A stretch of 45,261 nucleotides of DNA from an uncultured Akkermansia sp. (GCA_947589345.1 CANQAC010000013.1:1-45261), one strand, 5' to 3'. Numbered from the stretch's first letter, positions 8,180-16,909 are shown. Program-made: numbers and translations. The notes: generated from the sequence alone by a model not told the origin.

Positions 8180-8641
8180 ATGGCAGACTCAACATCAGAA
8201 CAACAGCCGAACTTGCTGGCGCAAGTGCGTCGGCATCTTATTGACCGTGGCGAGGAGTACCAATGGGTGACCATGGGACCGGAAAAAATCGGGCTGGCCT
8301 ATTTGCCGCTGGACGTGACGGGCATGCCCTGCACCTTTATGTTTACCGAGCTGCACGAGCCCTGCAGTTTGGTCTTTGATGCACACTTTGCATCACGCGT
8401 GGCTCCGGAGAACGTTCAGGAACTCTCTGAGCTGCTGCTCACCATCAATGCGAATCTGCCGGAGGGGCAGTTGCTGCTGGATCGTGAGGGCGGCTATGTG
8501 TACTATCGTCTCAAGTTCGTGGTGGACGACTTGAACATCGCGGAAGGGGAGATACTGAACAAGATTCGCCACATGGAGGAAATGGGGGTGAAGATGAGCC
8601 TCACGTACTCCGAGATCATTTCCCAGGAATTTTCCCTTTGA
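8180..8641 (+). CDS. YbjN-domain-like protein of unknown function
   Basis: A 153-residue soluble protein without signal peptide. Alternating strands and a central SLVFDAHFASRVAPENVQELSELLLTINANLPEGQLLLDREGGYVYYRLKF segment resemble YbjN/type III chaperone-like folds, in which a hydrophobic sheet is followed by helices and a Gly-rich strand. No catalytic motif is visible. It lies 32 bp upstream of fabI and probably shares its transcript, but nothing ties it to fatty-acid synthesis. The assignment is by pattern only. Confidence 0.6.
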   Translation: MADSTSEQQPNLLAQVRRHLIDRGEEYQWVTMGPEKIGLAYLPLDVTGMPCTFMFTELHEPCSLVFDAHFASRVAPENVQELSELLLTINANLPEGQLLLDREGGYVYYRLKFVVDDLNIAEGEILNKIRHMEEMGVKMSLTYSEIISQEFSL

Positions 8642-8673
8642 TATCCCTCTATTTTCATTTTTCCCCAAAGATT

Positions 8674-9468
8674 ATGTCACTCGAAAAACCATTAGAAGGC
8701 AAAGTTGGAGTGGTCACCGGTGTGGCCAACAAACGCAGTATCGCATTCGGCATCGCTAAAGCTTGGCATGATGCCGGAGCCAAACTTATCTTCAACTACC
8801 AGGGAGAGCGCCTCAAGGAGGGCGTTATCAAGCTTGTGAAGGAGACGTTTGGCGAAGAGACGCCCGTTTGCGATTTGGATGTCACCAGCGATGAATCTAT
8901 CGCACATTTCTTCGACTTCGTCGCCCAGCATACGGACCACGTGGATATGATGCTGCACGCTATCGCTTTTGCGCCCAAGGCCGCCGGCTGTCTGGAGGGG
9001 CATTTTTCGGACATACCGCGCGATGCGTTCAATCTGTCGCTACAGGTGTCTGCATACTCGCTGATTGCATTATCGCGAGCCGTGGCTCCGCTCATGGTCA
9101 ATGGAGGTTCTATACTGGCCATGACGTATTATGCGAGTCAGAAAGTGGTTCCCAATTATAACCTGATGGCCGTTTCGAAGGCAGCGCTGGAAACCTGCAG
9201 CAAGTACCTGGCATTTGATTTGGGCAGGCGCGAGCAACCCATCCGCGTGAACTGCATTTCGGCCGGTCCGGTGCAGACGTTGGCGGCTCGCGGCGTGTCC
9301 GGCTTCACGGGCATGTTCAAGGTGTACGAAGAAAAGAGTCCTCTGCAACGCAGCTGCACACTTGAGGAATTGGGAGCCACAGCCACCTTCCTGGCGAGTG
9401 ACGGAGCTGCAAGCATTACCGGCCAAGTCATTTACGTGGACGGTGGATATGAGATTGTGGGCATGTGA
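8674..9468 (+). CDS. fabI: Enoyl-[acyl-carrier-protein] reductase FabI
   Basis: Last reduction step of each fatty-acid elongation cycle, NADH-dependent, cytosolic. The 264-residue short-chain dehydrogenase has the FabI-type cofactor loop GKVGVVTGVANKRSIAFGIA near the N-terminus, a Tyr at 152 in TYYAS, and the catalytic Tyr162-x6-Lys169 in NYNLMAVSKAALE, with SAGPVQTLAARG after it. Tyr-x6-Lys rather than x3 distinguishes FabI from FabG. The start at 8674 gives the normal FabI length; the longer frame would overlap the preceding gene. Confidence 0.96.
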   Translation: MSLEKPLEGKVGVVTGVANKRSIAFGIAKAWHDAGAKLIFNYQGERLKEGVIKLVKETFGEETPVCDLDVTSDESIAHFFDFVAQHTDHVDMMLHAIAFAPKAAGCLEGHFSDIPRDAFNLSLQVSAYSLIALSRAVAPLMVNGGSILAMTYYASQKVVPNYNLMAVSKAALETCSKYLAFDLGRREQPIRVNCISAGPVQTLAARGVSGFTGMFKVYEEKSPLQRSCTLEELGATATFLASDGAASITGQVIYVDGGYEIVGM

Positions 9469-9516
9469 GCATCCATCCCCACGGCTCGTTTCTCCTCGCT
9501 CAGTTTTGCGTCCCTC

Positions 9517-11007
9517 ATGAAACGCCTCATCTTTCTACTGGTGGCGAGTGTGTTCGGCGTGGCTCACGCTGAACTCGCGGTGAATCCCATCTATCAATCG
9601 CACATGGTGCTTCAACGGGGTAAGCCCGTGCCGATAGACGGCACCTGCACAAGCTCTGCCCCCATCGTTGTCAAATTTGCCGGTGCGGAGGTGAAAGCGG
9701 TTCTGAAAGGGAAGAAATGGGAGGCTGTACTGCCGCCCATGGAAGCTGATGCGGAAGGGAAGCCGCTCACCATTACGCAGGGGACCTCCACCCTCCAACT
9801 GGAGGATGTGCTGGTGGGTGAGGTGTGGCTGGCGACCGGGCAATCAAATATGCTGTGGCGTCTGGAACAGACGCAAGATGCTGCGGCGCTCAATAATGAG
9901 GAGATACCGCAACTGCGCTTTTATCATTCGGAACCGATGGTGCACACGGACGACTCCGCCTACACGCCCGAACTCCGTCGACGTCTGGAGGAGGGGAAGA
10001 TGTATGAGGGCGGATGGGCAGTGAGCAGTCCCGCTACGGTGCGGCGTATGAGCGCCGTGGGATGGTATTTCGGACGCGAGCTGCAGCGGGTGCTTGATAC
10101 CCCGGTGGGCATCATCCACGCAAGTCTTGGCGGCTCCGAGATGCTCGCGTGGTTACCCCCAACCGCCCTGAAAAAACACTACAAAGATTGCCTTGGTAAG
10201 AATTGGTTGGACAGCAAGTACATCCCCCCGTGGGTGAAAGGGCGCGCCCGGGCGAACATGGGAGGAAACATGGAGGAGCCGCACCCCTACAAGCCGGGCT
10301 ACCTTTTCAGCACGGGAATTGCTCCCTGGGTGCGGTTCCCTGTGGCAGGCGTTATATGGTACCAGGGGGAGTCGGATGCCGAGATTGTGGACAATAAGCA
10401 GAACAGCCTGCTGATGCAAAATCTCATCCGATCGTGGCGCTCAGAGTTCAAGGCGCCTGAGTTGCCGGTGCTGATGGTGGAATTGCCACGCATCAAGGAC
10501 TCGACGGCCCTGCGCGCGGGGTGGCCGGAATTTCGCGCTGTGCAGCGAGGCGTTGCGCAGACTTTGCCTGCCGTGTACTGTGCTACAACCATTGATTTGG
10601 GAACAACGAGCACGGACGTACACCCGCCGCGCAAACTGGAGGTGGGAACCCGTCTGGCGGACTTGGCGGCAGCCAAGGTGTACGGCAAGCAAACGCCATG
10701 GAGCGGGCCTCTCATCGACTCTGCCAAGGCACAGGGCGGACATATCACGATTTCTTACACCTGTGCGGAGGGATTGAAGACTACGGATGGCGCTTCTCCT
10801 CGCGGTTTCGAGGTGTCGGCTGATGGCAAAAAGTTTTACGAAGCCAAAGCCCAGTTGAAGGGAGCGCAGGTGGAGCTGAGTTGCGATGCTGTGAAATCTC
10901 CGAAGTACGCTCGTTACGGGTGGTACACTTTTCTGGAACCCAATTTGGTGAATGAGGACGGTTTGCCGGCGGTTCCTTTCACGACGGCTCATCGAACATC
11001 GCGCTAG
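9517..11007 (+). CDS. Sialate O-acetylesterase (SGNH family), secreted
   Basis: Would remove O-acetyl groups from sialic acids so that sialidases or lyases can act, in the periplasm or outside. The 496-residue product has a signal peptide (1-18, ending GVAHA), an Ig-like sheet region (about 20-100), then the SGNH esterase blocks: GEVWLATGQSNM with nucleophile Ser110, GIIHASLGGSEMLAW, VIWYQGESDAE and DVHPPRK with the Asp-His pair near residue 367. It starts 48 bp after fabI. Mucin-sugar use is consistent with nagB and galM elsewhere in the window. Its stop overlaps the convergent CBM9-like gene by 4 bp. Confidence 0.9.
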   Translation: MKRLIFLLVASVFGVAHAELAVNPIYQSHMVLQRGKPVPIDGTCTSSAPIVVKFAGAEVKAVLKGKKWEAVLPPMEADAEGKPLTITQGTSTLQLEDVLVGEVWLATGQSNMLWRLEQTQDAAALNNEEIPQLRFYHSEPMVHTDDSAYTPELRRRLEEGKMYEGGWAVSSPATVRRMSAVGWYFGRELQRVLDTPVGIIHASLGGSEMLAWLPPTALKKHYKDCLGKNWLDSKYIPPWVKGRARANMGGNMEEPHPYKPGYLFSTGIAPWVRFPVAGVIWYQGESDAEIVDNKQNSLLMQNLIRSWRSEFKAPELPVLMVELPRIKDSTALRAGWPEFRAVQRGVAQTLPAVYCATTIDLGTTSTDVHPPRKLEVGTRLADLAAAKVYGKQTPWSGPLIDSAKAQGGHITISYTCAEGLKTTDGASPRGFEVSADGKKFYEAKAQLKGAQVELSCDAVKSPKYARYGWYTFLEPNLVNEDGLPAVPFTTAHRTSR

Positions 11008-11612
11008 ACCTGAGCCACCTCTGCGGCCGGCCAGTCGTGCGGGCAGTGGAACTCCGGTTTCTCTCCCACCATGCAGGTGCTCATAAAACGGCGCGTGGCG
11101 TCTGGCGTGCGAAGGATCGCACAAACAGACATGTGCAAATCAGCCATGTGACGCCAGCCGTACTCATGCAGGGCGGCAATCGGCAGTCGCAGCTCGGCTT
11201 GCCAGCGGGCGGCGGTGCATTCTGCGGCAGTTTGCACACCCAGCGCGGCGGCGTGAAATTGAGTGTGCGGTGCACGAGGTGCCGTGAATGCACAGGCCCA
11301 CCAAGCGCCGTTCGGCGCTAAATTCAGTTCCAGGTAGGGGGAATCATTTGTTGCTCCGCGTACGAAAAGTTCTGCTGTGTCATATAGCCACAGACCTTGC
11401 ACACATTGTCCGCAGCGAGTCGCCGGATTCAGGCAACACGAGGTTTCGCGCCGCACTCGCAGCACGAGGCATTGCTCTTCGATGAAAAGAGCAAACTCAA
11501 CCGGGGGCTCGACCGCCGCTCCGCTCCAATCATGGCTCAGCCATTGCATGGGGTAGGACTCATCCGGATGAGAACGGATGATCACTCTCTGTGCATTTTG
11601 ATGGAATGGCAT
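11004..11612 (-). CDS. Carbohydrate-binding family 9-like protein
   Basis: About 202 residues from the ATG at 11612, no signal peptide. The central part, FALFIEEQCLVLRVRRE...GLWLYDTAELFV...YLELNLAPNGAWWACAF, and the later RWQAELRLPIAAL match the pattern of CBM9-like (DOMON-type) beta sandwiches, which bind sugars or other ligands. It stands alone instead of being fused to an enzyme. The open frame reaches 11780 but that part reads into the end of tRNA-Val, so I start at 11612. It is convergent with the sialate esterase. Role unknown. Confidence 0.65.
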   Translation of the reverse strand: MPFHQNAQRVIIRSHPDESYPMQWLSHDWSGAAVEPPVEFALFIEEQCLVLRVRRETSCCLNPATRCGQCVQGLWLYDTAELFVRGATNDSPYLELNLAPNGAWWACAFTAPRAPHTQFHAAALGVQTAAECTAARWQAELRLPIAALHEYGWRHMADLHMSVCAILRTPDATRRFMSTCMVGEKPEFHCPHDWPAAEVAQV

Positions 11613-11775
11613 GGTGCGGCAATTCAAAAAACAGGTGAAAAAGCGGCAGAACTCAGCGGCGATTTGAGTACGAAGAAAAAATCCCTCCCCGTCCGCTATC
11701 ACGCATTGAAGCGCTTCACTGGTCAACTGTACCCAAAAATCATGCCTGAACACACTCGGAAGTCCAGACTCGCGA

Positions 11776-11847
11776 TACACGGGAAGGGATTCGAACCCCT
11801 GACCAACTGCGTGTAAAACAGCCGCTCTACCACTGAGCTACCCGTGC
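11776..11847 (-). tRNA. tRNA-Val(TAC)
   Basis: Acceptor stem GCACGGG/CCCGTGT, D-arm TAGCTCAGTGGTAGAGC, T-loop TTCGAAT, anticodon loop TTTACAC with anticodon TAC decoding GTA. CCA not encoded. Confidence 0.93.
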
Positions 11848-11859
11848 TTGAACGGCGGC

Positions 11860-11888
11860 ATTCTACATGAGAGTACTCCGGAATGCAA
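11860..11888 (-). promoter_or_regulatory. Promoter of tRNA-Val
   Basis: Minus strand TTGCAT (11888-11883), 17-bp spacer, TAGAAT (11865-11860), 12 bp before the tRNA. Confidence 0.72.
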
Positions 11889-11909
11889 GAGAAATATTGC
11901 AGAGAAGCT

Positions 11910-12665
11910 TCAGACGAGCGGAGGAAGAGGCAAGGATGCTCGTCGGAGCAGATCGATTATTTGCTCGCGCGGCTTGTCGGGCCAGCATTTGTTGGAGAGA
12001 GGACTTGCCGGACTGGGATGCAGGATACTGCCGAGAGTAAAGGAGGATTCTGTTATGGTGTCCGCCGCAATTTGGAGCTGCTGCATGGCGTAGGCGCCAA
12101 CGCCGATGAGACATGTGGGGCGCAGTGCGCGGATGAGTCGCACCAAGTGGCGTTGGCAGGCCGCATCAATGCGCGTGGCTTGCTCGCGTGGGAGTTGGGC
12201 CGGGGGGATATTGGCCCCGCTCTCACTCATCCAGATGAGTGGGCAATAGTTGGCCACATAGGCATGCTCGAAAAAGACGGGGGCAGGGCCGTAGAGTTGT
12301 TCGAAGAGTCCCCAGAGGCGGCGTCCACTCACTTCTGAACGCGGGCAGGAAAAGCCTTGGATGGGGCGTTTCGGGTGGGTGACAGGCGGCTGACCAATGG
12401 AGGCCGTGATACCCATCCAGAGGGTAACGGCGGGGATTTCGCCGAAGGGAACGCCTGTTTGCGCCATGCCGAAGGGACCGGGGTTCATGCCCAGATAAAG
12501 GACTTGCTTGGGGGTGGAGGCAAACCGGCGCACGTAAGCTTCATGACCGGCCCAGGCGTAGTCAAGTGGGTTGTAGGTGCAGGCTACCGGTGGAGAGAAG
12601 TGCAGAGCGTTCATCTCGTCGGATAGTTCACGCGCTGCGGCCAGTACTTCATCGACGCAGTTCAT
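11910..12665 (-). CDS. SMUG1-type (family 3) uracil-DNA glycosylase
   Basis: Excises uracil or oxidised pyrimidines from DNA to start base-excision repair. The 251-residue product carries LYLGMNPGPFGMAQTGVPFGE (Asn61 in GMNPG is the catalytic-loop residue), HPKRPIQGFSCPRSEVSGRRLWG and the second loop ILHPSPASP near the C-terminus; these match the vertebrate SMUG1 blocks closely. SMUG1-like enzymes are known in some bacteria but are less common than Ung. The start is supported by a promoter whose -10 ends 6 nt before the ATG. It is divergent from parA. Confidence 0.9.
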   Translation of the reverse strand: MNCVDEVLAAARELSDEMNALHFSPPVACTYNPLDYAWAGHEAYVRRFASTPKQVLYLGMNPGPFGMAQTGVPFGEIPAVTLWMGITASIGQPPVTHPKRPIQGFSCPRSEVSGRRLWGLFEQLYGPAPVFFEHAYVANYCPLIWMSESGANIPPAQLPREQATRIDAACQRHLVRLIRALRPTCLIGVGAYAMQQLQIAADTITESSFTLGSILHPSPASPLSNKCWPDKPREQIIDLLRRASLPLPPLV

Positions 12666-12671
12666 GCGTTC

Positions 12672-12701
12672 ATCTTATCATACGGGAGCGTGAATGACCA
12701 A
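12672..12701 (-). promoter_or_regulatory. Leaderless-type promoter of the SMUG1-like gene
   Basis: Minus strand TTGGTC (12701-12696), 18-bp spacer, TAAGAT (12677-12672), then 6 nt and the ATG at 12665. Confidence 0.6.
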
Positions 12702-12713
12702 CAAAATATCGGC

Positions 12714-12742
12714 TTGAAATGAGCAGGGCTATTGGGTAGAAT
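12714..12742 (+). promoter_or_regulatory. Leaderless-type promoter of parA
   Basis: TTGAAA (12714-12719), 17-bp spacer, TAGAAT (12737-12742), then GGGGGGC and the GTG at 12750. Confidence 0.72.
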
Positions 12743-12749
12743 GGGGGGC

Positions 12750-13514
12750 GTGAAGGTCATCGCCATAGCAAATCAGAAGGGTGGAGTGGGCAAAACATCC
12801 ACGGCCGTGAATTTGGCTGCGGCCTTGGCAGCTCGTGGCAAAGAGGTGCTGCTTATTGATGTGGATTCCCAAGCCAATGCGACATCCGCGCTCGGCTTTT
12901 CTGTGGCCGGGGAGCAGAGCTTGTATCAGGCGCTCATCGGCAATTGCCGCCTGGAAGATCTGATTTTTTCCGCCAACCGTCGCCACCTTTCTCTCGTCGC
13001 CTCACACATGGATCTCTCGGGCGTGGAGGTTGAACTTACGCAGAATGGCGAGCACACTTATTGCATGCAGCGTGCTCTGGCCGGGTTGCGCGAGAACCCG
13101 ACCTTTGATTATGTTTTTTTGGATACTCCGCCTTCTCTCGGGGTATTGATGACGGCATCGCTGTGTGCGAGCGACGAGGTGTTGACACCCATGCAATGCG
13201 AATTTTTGAGCCTGGAAGGACTTTCAAAAATTCTTTTTGTGATCGACCAGATACGTGATAGCGGAATTCAGCCGGGCATTATCCACGAGGGAATCATCAT
13301 GACCATGTACAACAACACCAATTTGGCTAACCAGGTGATTGACCAAGTGCAGGAAAATCTGCCGGACAAGATATATGAGACGGTGATACCGCGCTCGGTG
13401 AGGGTGGCAGAGGCGCCGAGTTTTGGGCGCACGGTGTTGGAGCATGATCCGGAGGGAGCGGCTGCATGGGCGTACAAGAATGCAGCGAAGGAGTTTTTAC
13501 GCCGTCACCGCTGA
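12750..13514 (+). CDS. parA: ParA/Soj-family chromosome-partitioning ATPase
   Basis: A 254-residue cytosolic ATPase that would move or position chromosome origins with ParB. The deviant Walker A motif KGGVGKTST (10-18, with the signature Lys), LLIDVDSQANAT and FVFLDTPPSLG-like block (YVFLDTPPSLG) are present, and PRSVRVAEAPSFG near the C-terminus is typical for Soj. The GTG at 12750 gives the normal N-terminus KVIAIANQKGG and matches the promoter; the ATG at 12732 would lie upstream of the -10. No parB follows: the next gene is comF, joined by a 1-nt overlap. Confidence 0.93.
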   Translation: MKVIAIANQKGGVGKTSTAVNLAAALAARGKEVLLIDVDSQANATSALGFSVAGEQSLYQALIGNCRLEDLIFSANRRHLSLVASHMDLSGVEVELTQNGEHTYCMQRALAGLRENPTFDYVFLDTPPSLGVLMTASLCASDEVLTPMQCEFLSLEGLSKILFVIDQIRDSGIQPGIIHEGIIMTMYNNTNLANQVIDQVQENLPDKIYETVIPRSVRVAEAPSFGRTVLEHDPEGAAAWAYKNAAKEFLRRHR

Positions 13515-14245
13515 TGTTGCGCTGGATATATCCGGGAGTGTGCGAGCTGTGTCATGAGCCCAGCGAACAACAGCTCTGCGAATCGTGCGTGGCTAAGTTG
13601 CCCGCGGTGCCGCTGCCTATTTGTTTGTACTGCGGCTCCTCGGTAGCGGGTGAACAAGTGGATCCGATGCGCTGTTCGGCCTGCTCGGCGGCGCCGCGCT
13701 ACTTCACCTTTGCGAGGAGCGTTTTTATGACGGATGAAAGCACCCGTCGCCTTGTACACGCTCTCAAATACCACCATGCCAATTACCTGGCCCCCGTGAT
13801 GGGCGAGCTTCTGAATCGCCTTTGGGAGGATACGCCGCAGCTTATGCAATCCGGGCGTTATTGTATCGTTCCCGTGCCGATTTCGCATCGCCACCTTTTT
13901 GTGCGCGGCTATAATCAGGCCGAGGAGCTGGCTCGCACCCTGGCACACCTGCGCAGATTACCCGTATGCTGCGCCCTGAGACGTTTGCCGACGGGAGTGG
14001 AGAGCCAGACGCATCTCTCCGCCGGGGAACGACGACGCAATGCTATGCGCGCCTACACGGCGAAGGCGGCATACGCGAGCGGACGCCGCAGATTGCCCGG
14101 GGAGGACGTTGTTCTTGTGGATGACGTTTACACCACCGGCAGCACGGCGCAGGCATGCGCCAAGGCGTTGTTCAAGCTGCCGGGGGTGCGCCGCGTGGGG
14201 GTGCTCACTTTGTTGCGTGCCGGAGGCCGGCGAGAACGGATATGA
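13514..14245 (+). CDS. comF: ComF-family phosphoribosyltransferase-like protein
   Basis: A 243-residue protein linked in other bacteria to uptake of transforming DNA. The N-terminus has a Cys-rich zinc-ribbon region (C10ELC13, LCESC, CLYCGS, RCSAC), followed by LVHALKYHHA, VPVPISHRHLFVRGYNQAEELA and the phosphoribosyltransferase loop EDVVLVDDVYTTGSTAQ, all standard for ComF. The ATG shares a base with the parA stop (TGATG), so translation is coupled. Other competence genes are not in the window. Confidence 0.9.
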   Translation: MLRWIYPGVCELCHEPSEQQLCESCVAKLPAVPLPICLYCGSSVAGEQVDPMRCSACSAAPRYFTFARSVFMTDESTRRLVHALKYHHANYLAPVMGELLNRLWEDTPQLMQSGRYCIVPVPISHRHLFVRGYNQAEELARTLAHLRRLPVCCALRRLPTGVESQTHLSAGERRRNAMRAYTAKAAYASGRRRLPGEDVVLVDDVYTTGSTAQACAKALFKLPGVRRVGVLTLLRAGGRRERI

Positions 14246-14270
14246 ACAGTTGGGATTCTCTCTCTACCTG

Positions 14271-15197
14271 TCAGGGGTGCATTTTACCGCGCGGGTGAAA
14301 TGTCTTATGCAAATTCACCAGACGTTTCTGCTCCACGTGAGTGTAGATTTGCGTGGTAGCCAAGTCAGCGTGACCGAGCATATCCTGGATGACACGCAGG
14401 TCGGCCCCGTTCTCCAACAGGTGAGTGGCAAAAGAATGCCGCAGAATGTGCGGGAAAACATTTTCATCCAGACCGGCTGCTGCAGCCCGCGTTTTGATGA
14501 CTTGGCGGATTCGTTCGCGGGTGAGTTTGCCGCCGCGGCGCGAGAGGAAAACAACGCGCGGATCCGGTTTGTCATCCCTGAGCAATAAATGGCGTGCGTG
14601 TTCCCGGTAAAAGCGCAAAGCCTGCGCTGCAGCGCCGCCGAGTGGCACATAGCGCGTCTTGTCTCCTTTGCCGGTAATGCGCACAAACCCCTCATCCCAA
14701 TCAACCTGTTCCGGGCGCAAAGAGACGAGTTCGCTTACGCGCAGACCACTGCCATAGAGCATTTCCAACATGGCGCGATCCCGCGCCCCGAAAGGGAGCT
14801 GTTGCTGATCGATGCTTTCCAACAGCACGCGAACATCCTCTTCGGAGAGAGTTTGGGGTATCTGCATCCCCATGCGACCGCTCTGTACCAGCGCGGCCGG
14901 GTTGGTTGGCAGTACATGCTGAGCCGCCAGATAGCAGAAAAAAATACGCACATGCACCATCATGATACGGGCGCTTGAGGCGGCCAATCCCTCTGACAAA
15001 AGATCATGGTGGTATTCCACCAGCGTGGCATCCTGAACTGCATCCGGAGAAATATTGCGCTGCTGCAGGTAGTGGCGCAGGTGAGTGAGGCTCTGCCGCA
15101 CTGAGGTGCGGTAATGAGCGCTCAGACCGCGTTCGGCCGCCAGATAAAGCAGGAATTGCTCAATCGTCCCGCCCAATTCTTGCAGACTCAGACTCAT
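14271..15197 (-). CDS. xerD: Tyrosine recombinase XerC/XerD
   Basis: Resolves chromosome dimers at dif together with FtsK. The 308-residue product has the SAM-like core-binding domain (5-95) and a complete catalytic set: Arg in GSGLRVSELV, Lys in GKGDKTR, His and Arg in HILRHSFATHLLENGADLR, His in MLGHADLATTQIYTHV with the Tyr. Length and the C-terminal HKTFHPRGK favour XerD over XerC. It follows the DUF486 gene by 12 bp on the minus strand and converges with comF. Confidence 0.9.
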   Translation of the reverse strand: MSLSLQELGGTIEQFLLYLAAERGLSAHYRTSVRQSLTHLRHYLQQRNISPDAVQDATLVEYHHDLLSEGLAASSARIMMVHVRIFFCYLAAQHVLPTNPAALVQSGRMGMQIPQTLSEEDVRVLLESIDQQQLPFGARDRAMLEMLYGSGLRVSELVSLRPEQVDWDEGFVRITGKGDKTRYVPLGGAAAQALRFYREHARHLLLRDDKPDPRVVFLSRRGGKLTRERIRQVIKTRAAAAGLDENVFPHILRHSFATHLLENGADLRVIQDMLGHADLATTQIYTHVEQKRLVNLHKTFHPRGKMHP

Positions 15198-15209
15198 CAG
15201 TCGTTTGAT

Positions 15210-15578
15210 TTATGCGGTCATCAAGGCCTCGCGGTTGACAAAAAATACAGCGGCTAACAGGCATAGAAACGCCCACAGGTAGTCCCATTTCCATTGCTCG
15301 CCCATATAAAGAATCATGAAGGGAACAAAGACGCTCAACGTGATGACTTCCTGCATGATTTTCAGCTGAGCGAGAGTCAACCCTGCTGAGCGCCCTATGT
15401 GGTTTGCCGGTATCATCAGGCTGTACTCAAAGAAGGCCAAGCCCCAGCTTATCAAAATCAATTTCCACATGCCTTGCGATACGCTTTCCCCCGGTTTACG
15501 CAGGAAGCCATACCAGGCAAAAGTCATAACAGTGTTGCTCAGGATGAGCAGTACGGCGGTGATAATGAGACGGATCAT
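15210..15578 (-). CDS. DUF486 (DMT-superfamily-like) membrane protein
   Basis: A 122-residue membrane protein with four hydrophobic segments: LIITAVLLILSNTVMTFAWYG, LILISWGLAFFEYSLMIPANHIG, LSVFVPFMILYMG and YLWAFLCLLAAVFFV. LSNTVMTFAWYGFL and AFFEYSLMIPANHIG are DUF486 hallmarks; transport function is presumed but unproven. An in-frame ATG at 15593 exists, but a promoter (TTGACT 15619-15614, 16 bp, TAGGAT 15597-15592) overlaps it, so I start at 15578. First gene of a unit with xerD. Confidence 0.85.
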   Translation of the reverse strand: MIRLIITAVLLILSNTVMTFAWYGFLRKPGESVSQGMWKLILISWGLAFFEYSLMIPANHIGRSAGLTLAQLKIMQEVITLSVFVPFMILYMGEQWKWDYLWAFLCLLAAVFFVNREALMTA

Positions 15579-15591
15579 GAGATCTGCAGAC

Positions 15592-15619
15592 ATCCTACGC
15601 CGATCGCAGAAAAAGTCAA
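15592..15619 (-). promoter_or_regulatory. Promoter of the DUF486-xerD unit
   Basis: Minus strand TTGACT, 16-bp spacer, TAGGAT; the ATG at 15578 is 13 nt beyond the -10. Confidence 0.55.
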
Positions 15620-15788
15620 TCAAATCTCAAATCCTTCGGGGCGACCGCATTAGAGCGTGCGAGAGCTGGCATCGATTTTCCTGCCGAATCGCAGCTCCGG
15701 GCAAAGTGGCGTTGGGATTCGTCAGGTAAGACGCGTCGCAGCTTCTTGCTGCCCGATATGAGGTGAGACTAGACCAATACAGCGTTTC

Positions 15789-16880
15789 TTACATGAGCTG
15801 CAGTGCTATTTCATCAGCCAGCAAGAGACCGCGCGGGGTGAGGATCAAATGGGTCGGGGTGAGGATGCAGAGCCCATCGCTCGCCAAGGAAGATGCAACA
15901 GCGGTGCGGTTTGCCGTGATAAGCGAGAGAGGGATACCTTCGTCCGTGCGCAAGCCGAGACCGATGAGTTCAACACGACGTTGGGGAGCCGTGAGAGTTT
16001 CCGCCGATCCGGGAGGGAGCAGACCTTGCGCGAGGGAGGCGATGTAGCGAGTCGTGTCGTGGGCGTTTTCATAGCGCACCCCATTTATTGTGCCGCAGGC
16101 GCCGGGGCCAAGCCCCGTGTAATCTTCCCCACGCCAACATGACAAATTGTGCAAGCAGCGAGTGGAGGCAGATCGGGCATAGTTGGATACCTCGTAGTGA
16201 CGGAAGCCGGCAGCGGTGAGCAAATCGTGAGCCAGGGCGTAAAGCTGCACCTGAGTTTCTTCCGCGGGCGCAGTCAGAGTCGCGAAGGGTGTCTCCGGTT
16301 CCAGCGTGAGACTGTAGGTTGAAATATGATCCGGCTCGCAAGCGACAGCCTGCTCAAGGGAGCGCCTCCATGCTTCGGTCGATTGATTGGGCAAGCAGAA
16401 CATGAGATCGATATTCACCTGCATACCTCCTTCTTCTCGCAGCATGCGTACACTTTGGGCAATATCTGCCGGGGAGTGTTCGCGCCCGAGAAAAAGCAGT
16501 TCCGACTCAAGGAAAGATTGTGCGCCGAGTGAGATGCGGGTGATACCCAGCTCGCGCCAATGCCTGACCTTGGAGGCGGTGAAGGTGGCTGGATTGGCTT
16601 CCAGACTCCACTCGCGCAGGCGAGAGAAATCCAAGCGCTGCCGCAGACCATCAACCAGCAGCTGCAGATGAGTAGGCGAGAGCATACTGGGCGTGCCGCC
16701 GCCGAAGTAAAGCGTCTGTGGCGAAGCCCCCTCAGGCAGGCGTAATTTGGCTTCCGTCGGTACCGCCTCCACAAAGCCCCTCACGTTCGTTGCCCCCGGA
16801 GTGTGCTTGTAGAAGGCGCAGTAGGGACACACCCGGTGGCAAAAGGGGATGTGGACATAAATGTGCTCTTCTGCCTGCAT
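15789..16880 (-). CDS. hemW: HemW-type radical SAM protein (heme chaperone)
   Basis: A 363-residue radical SAM protein formerly annotated as oxygen-independent coproporphyrinogen oxidase; HemW proteins bind and deliver heme. The cluster motif C14HRVC18PYC21 with YVHIPFC before it, TLYFGGGTPSMLS, LEANPATFT, RISLGAQSF, NIDLMFCLPNQS and YEVSNYA are all present. HemW has Cys in the fourth position of this motif region (CxxxCxYCxF with F23), unlike HemN. It follows the MBL gene by 29 bp and is the end of that unit. Confidence 0.92.
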   Translation of the reverse strand: MQAEEHIYVHIPFCHRVCPYCAFYKHTPGATNVRGFVEAVPTEAKLRLPEGASPQTLYFGGGTPSMLSPTHLQLLVDGLRQRLDFSRLREWSLEANPATFTASKVRHWRELGITRISLGAQSFLESELLFLGREHSPADIAQSVRMLREEGGMQVNIDLMFCLPNQSTEAWRRSLEQAVACEPDHISTYSLTLEPETPFATLTAPAEETQVQLYALAHDLLTAAGFRHYEVSNYARSASTRCLHNLSCWRGEDYTGLGPGACGTINGVRYENAHDTTRYIASLAQGLLPPGSAETLTAPQRRVELIGLGLRTDEGIPLSLITANRTAVASSLASDGLCILTPTHLILTPRGLLLADEIALQLM

Positions 16881-16909
16881 GGTCGGGAGGGACGCTGCCG
16901 TGAGGCGGG

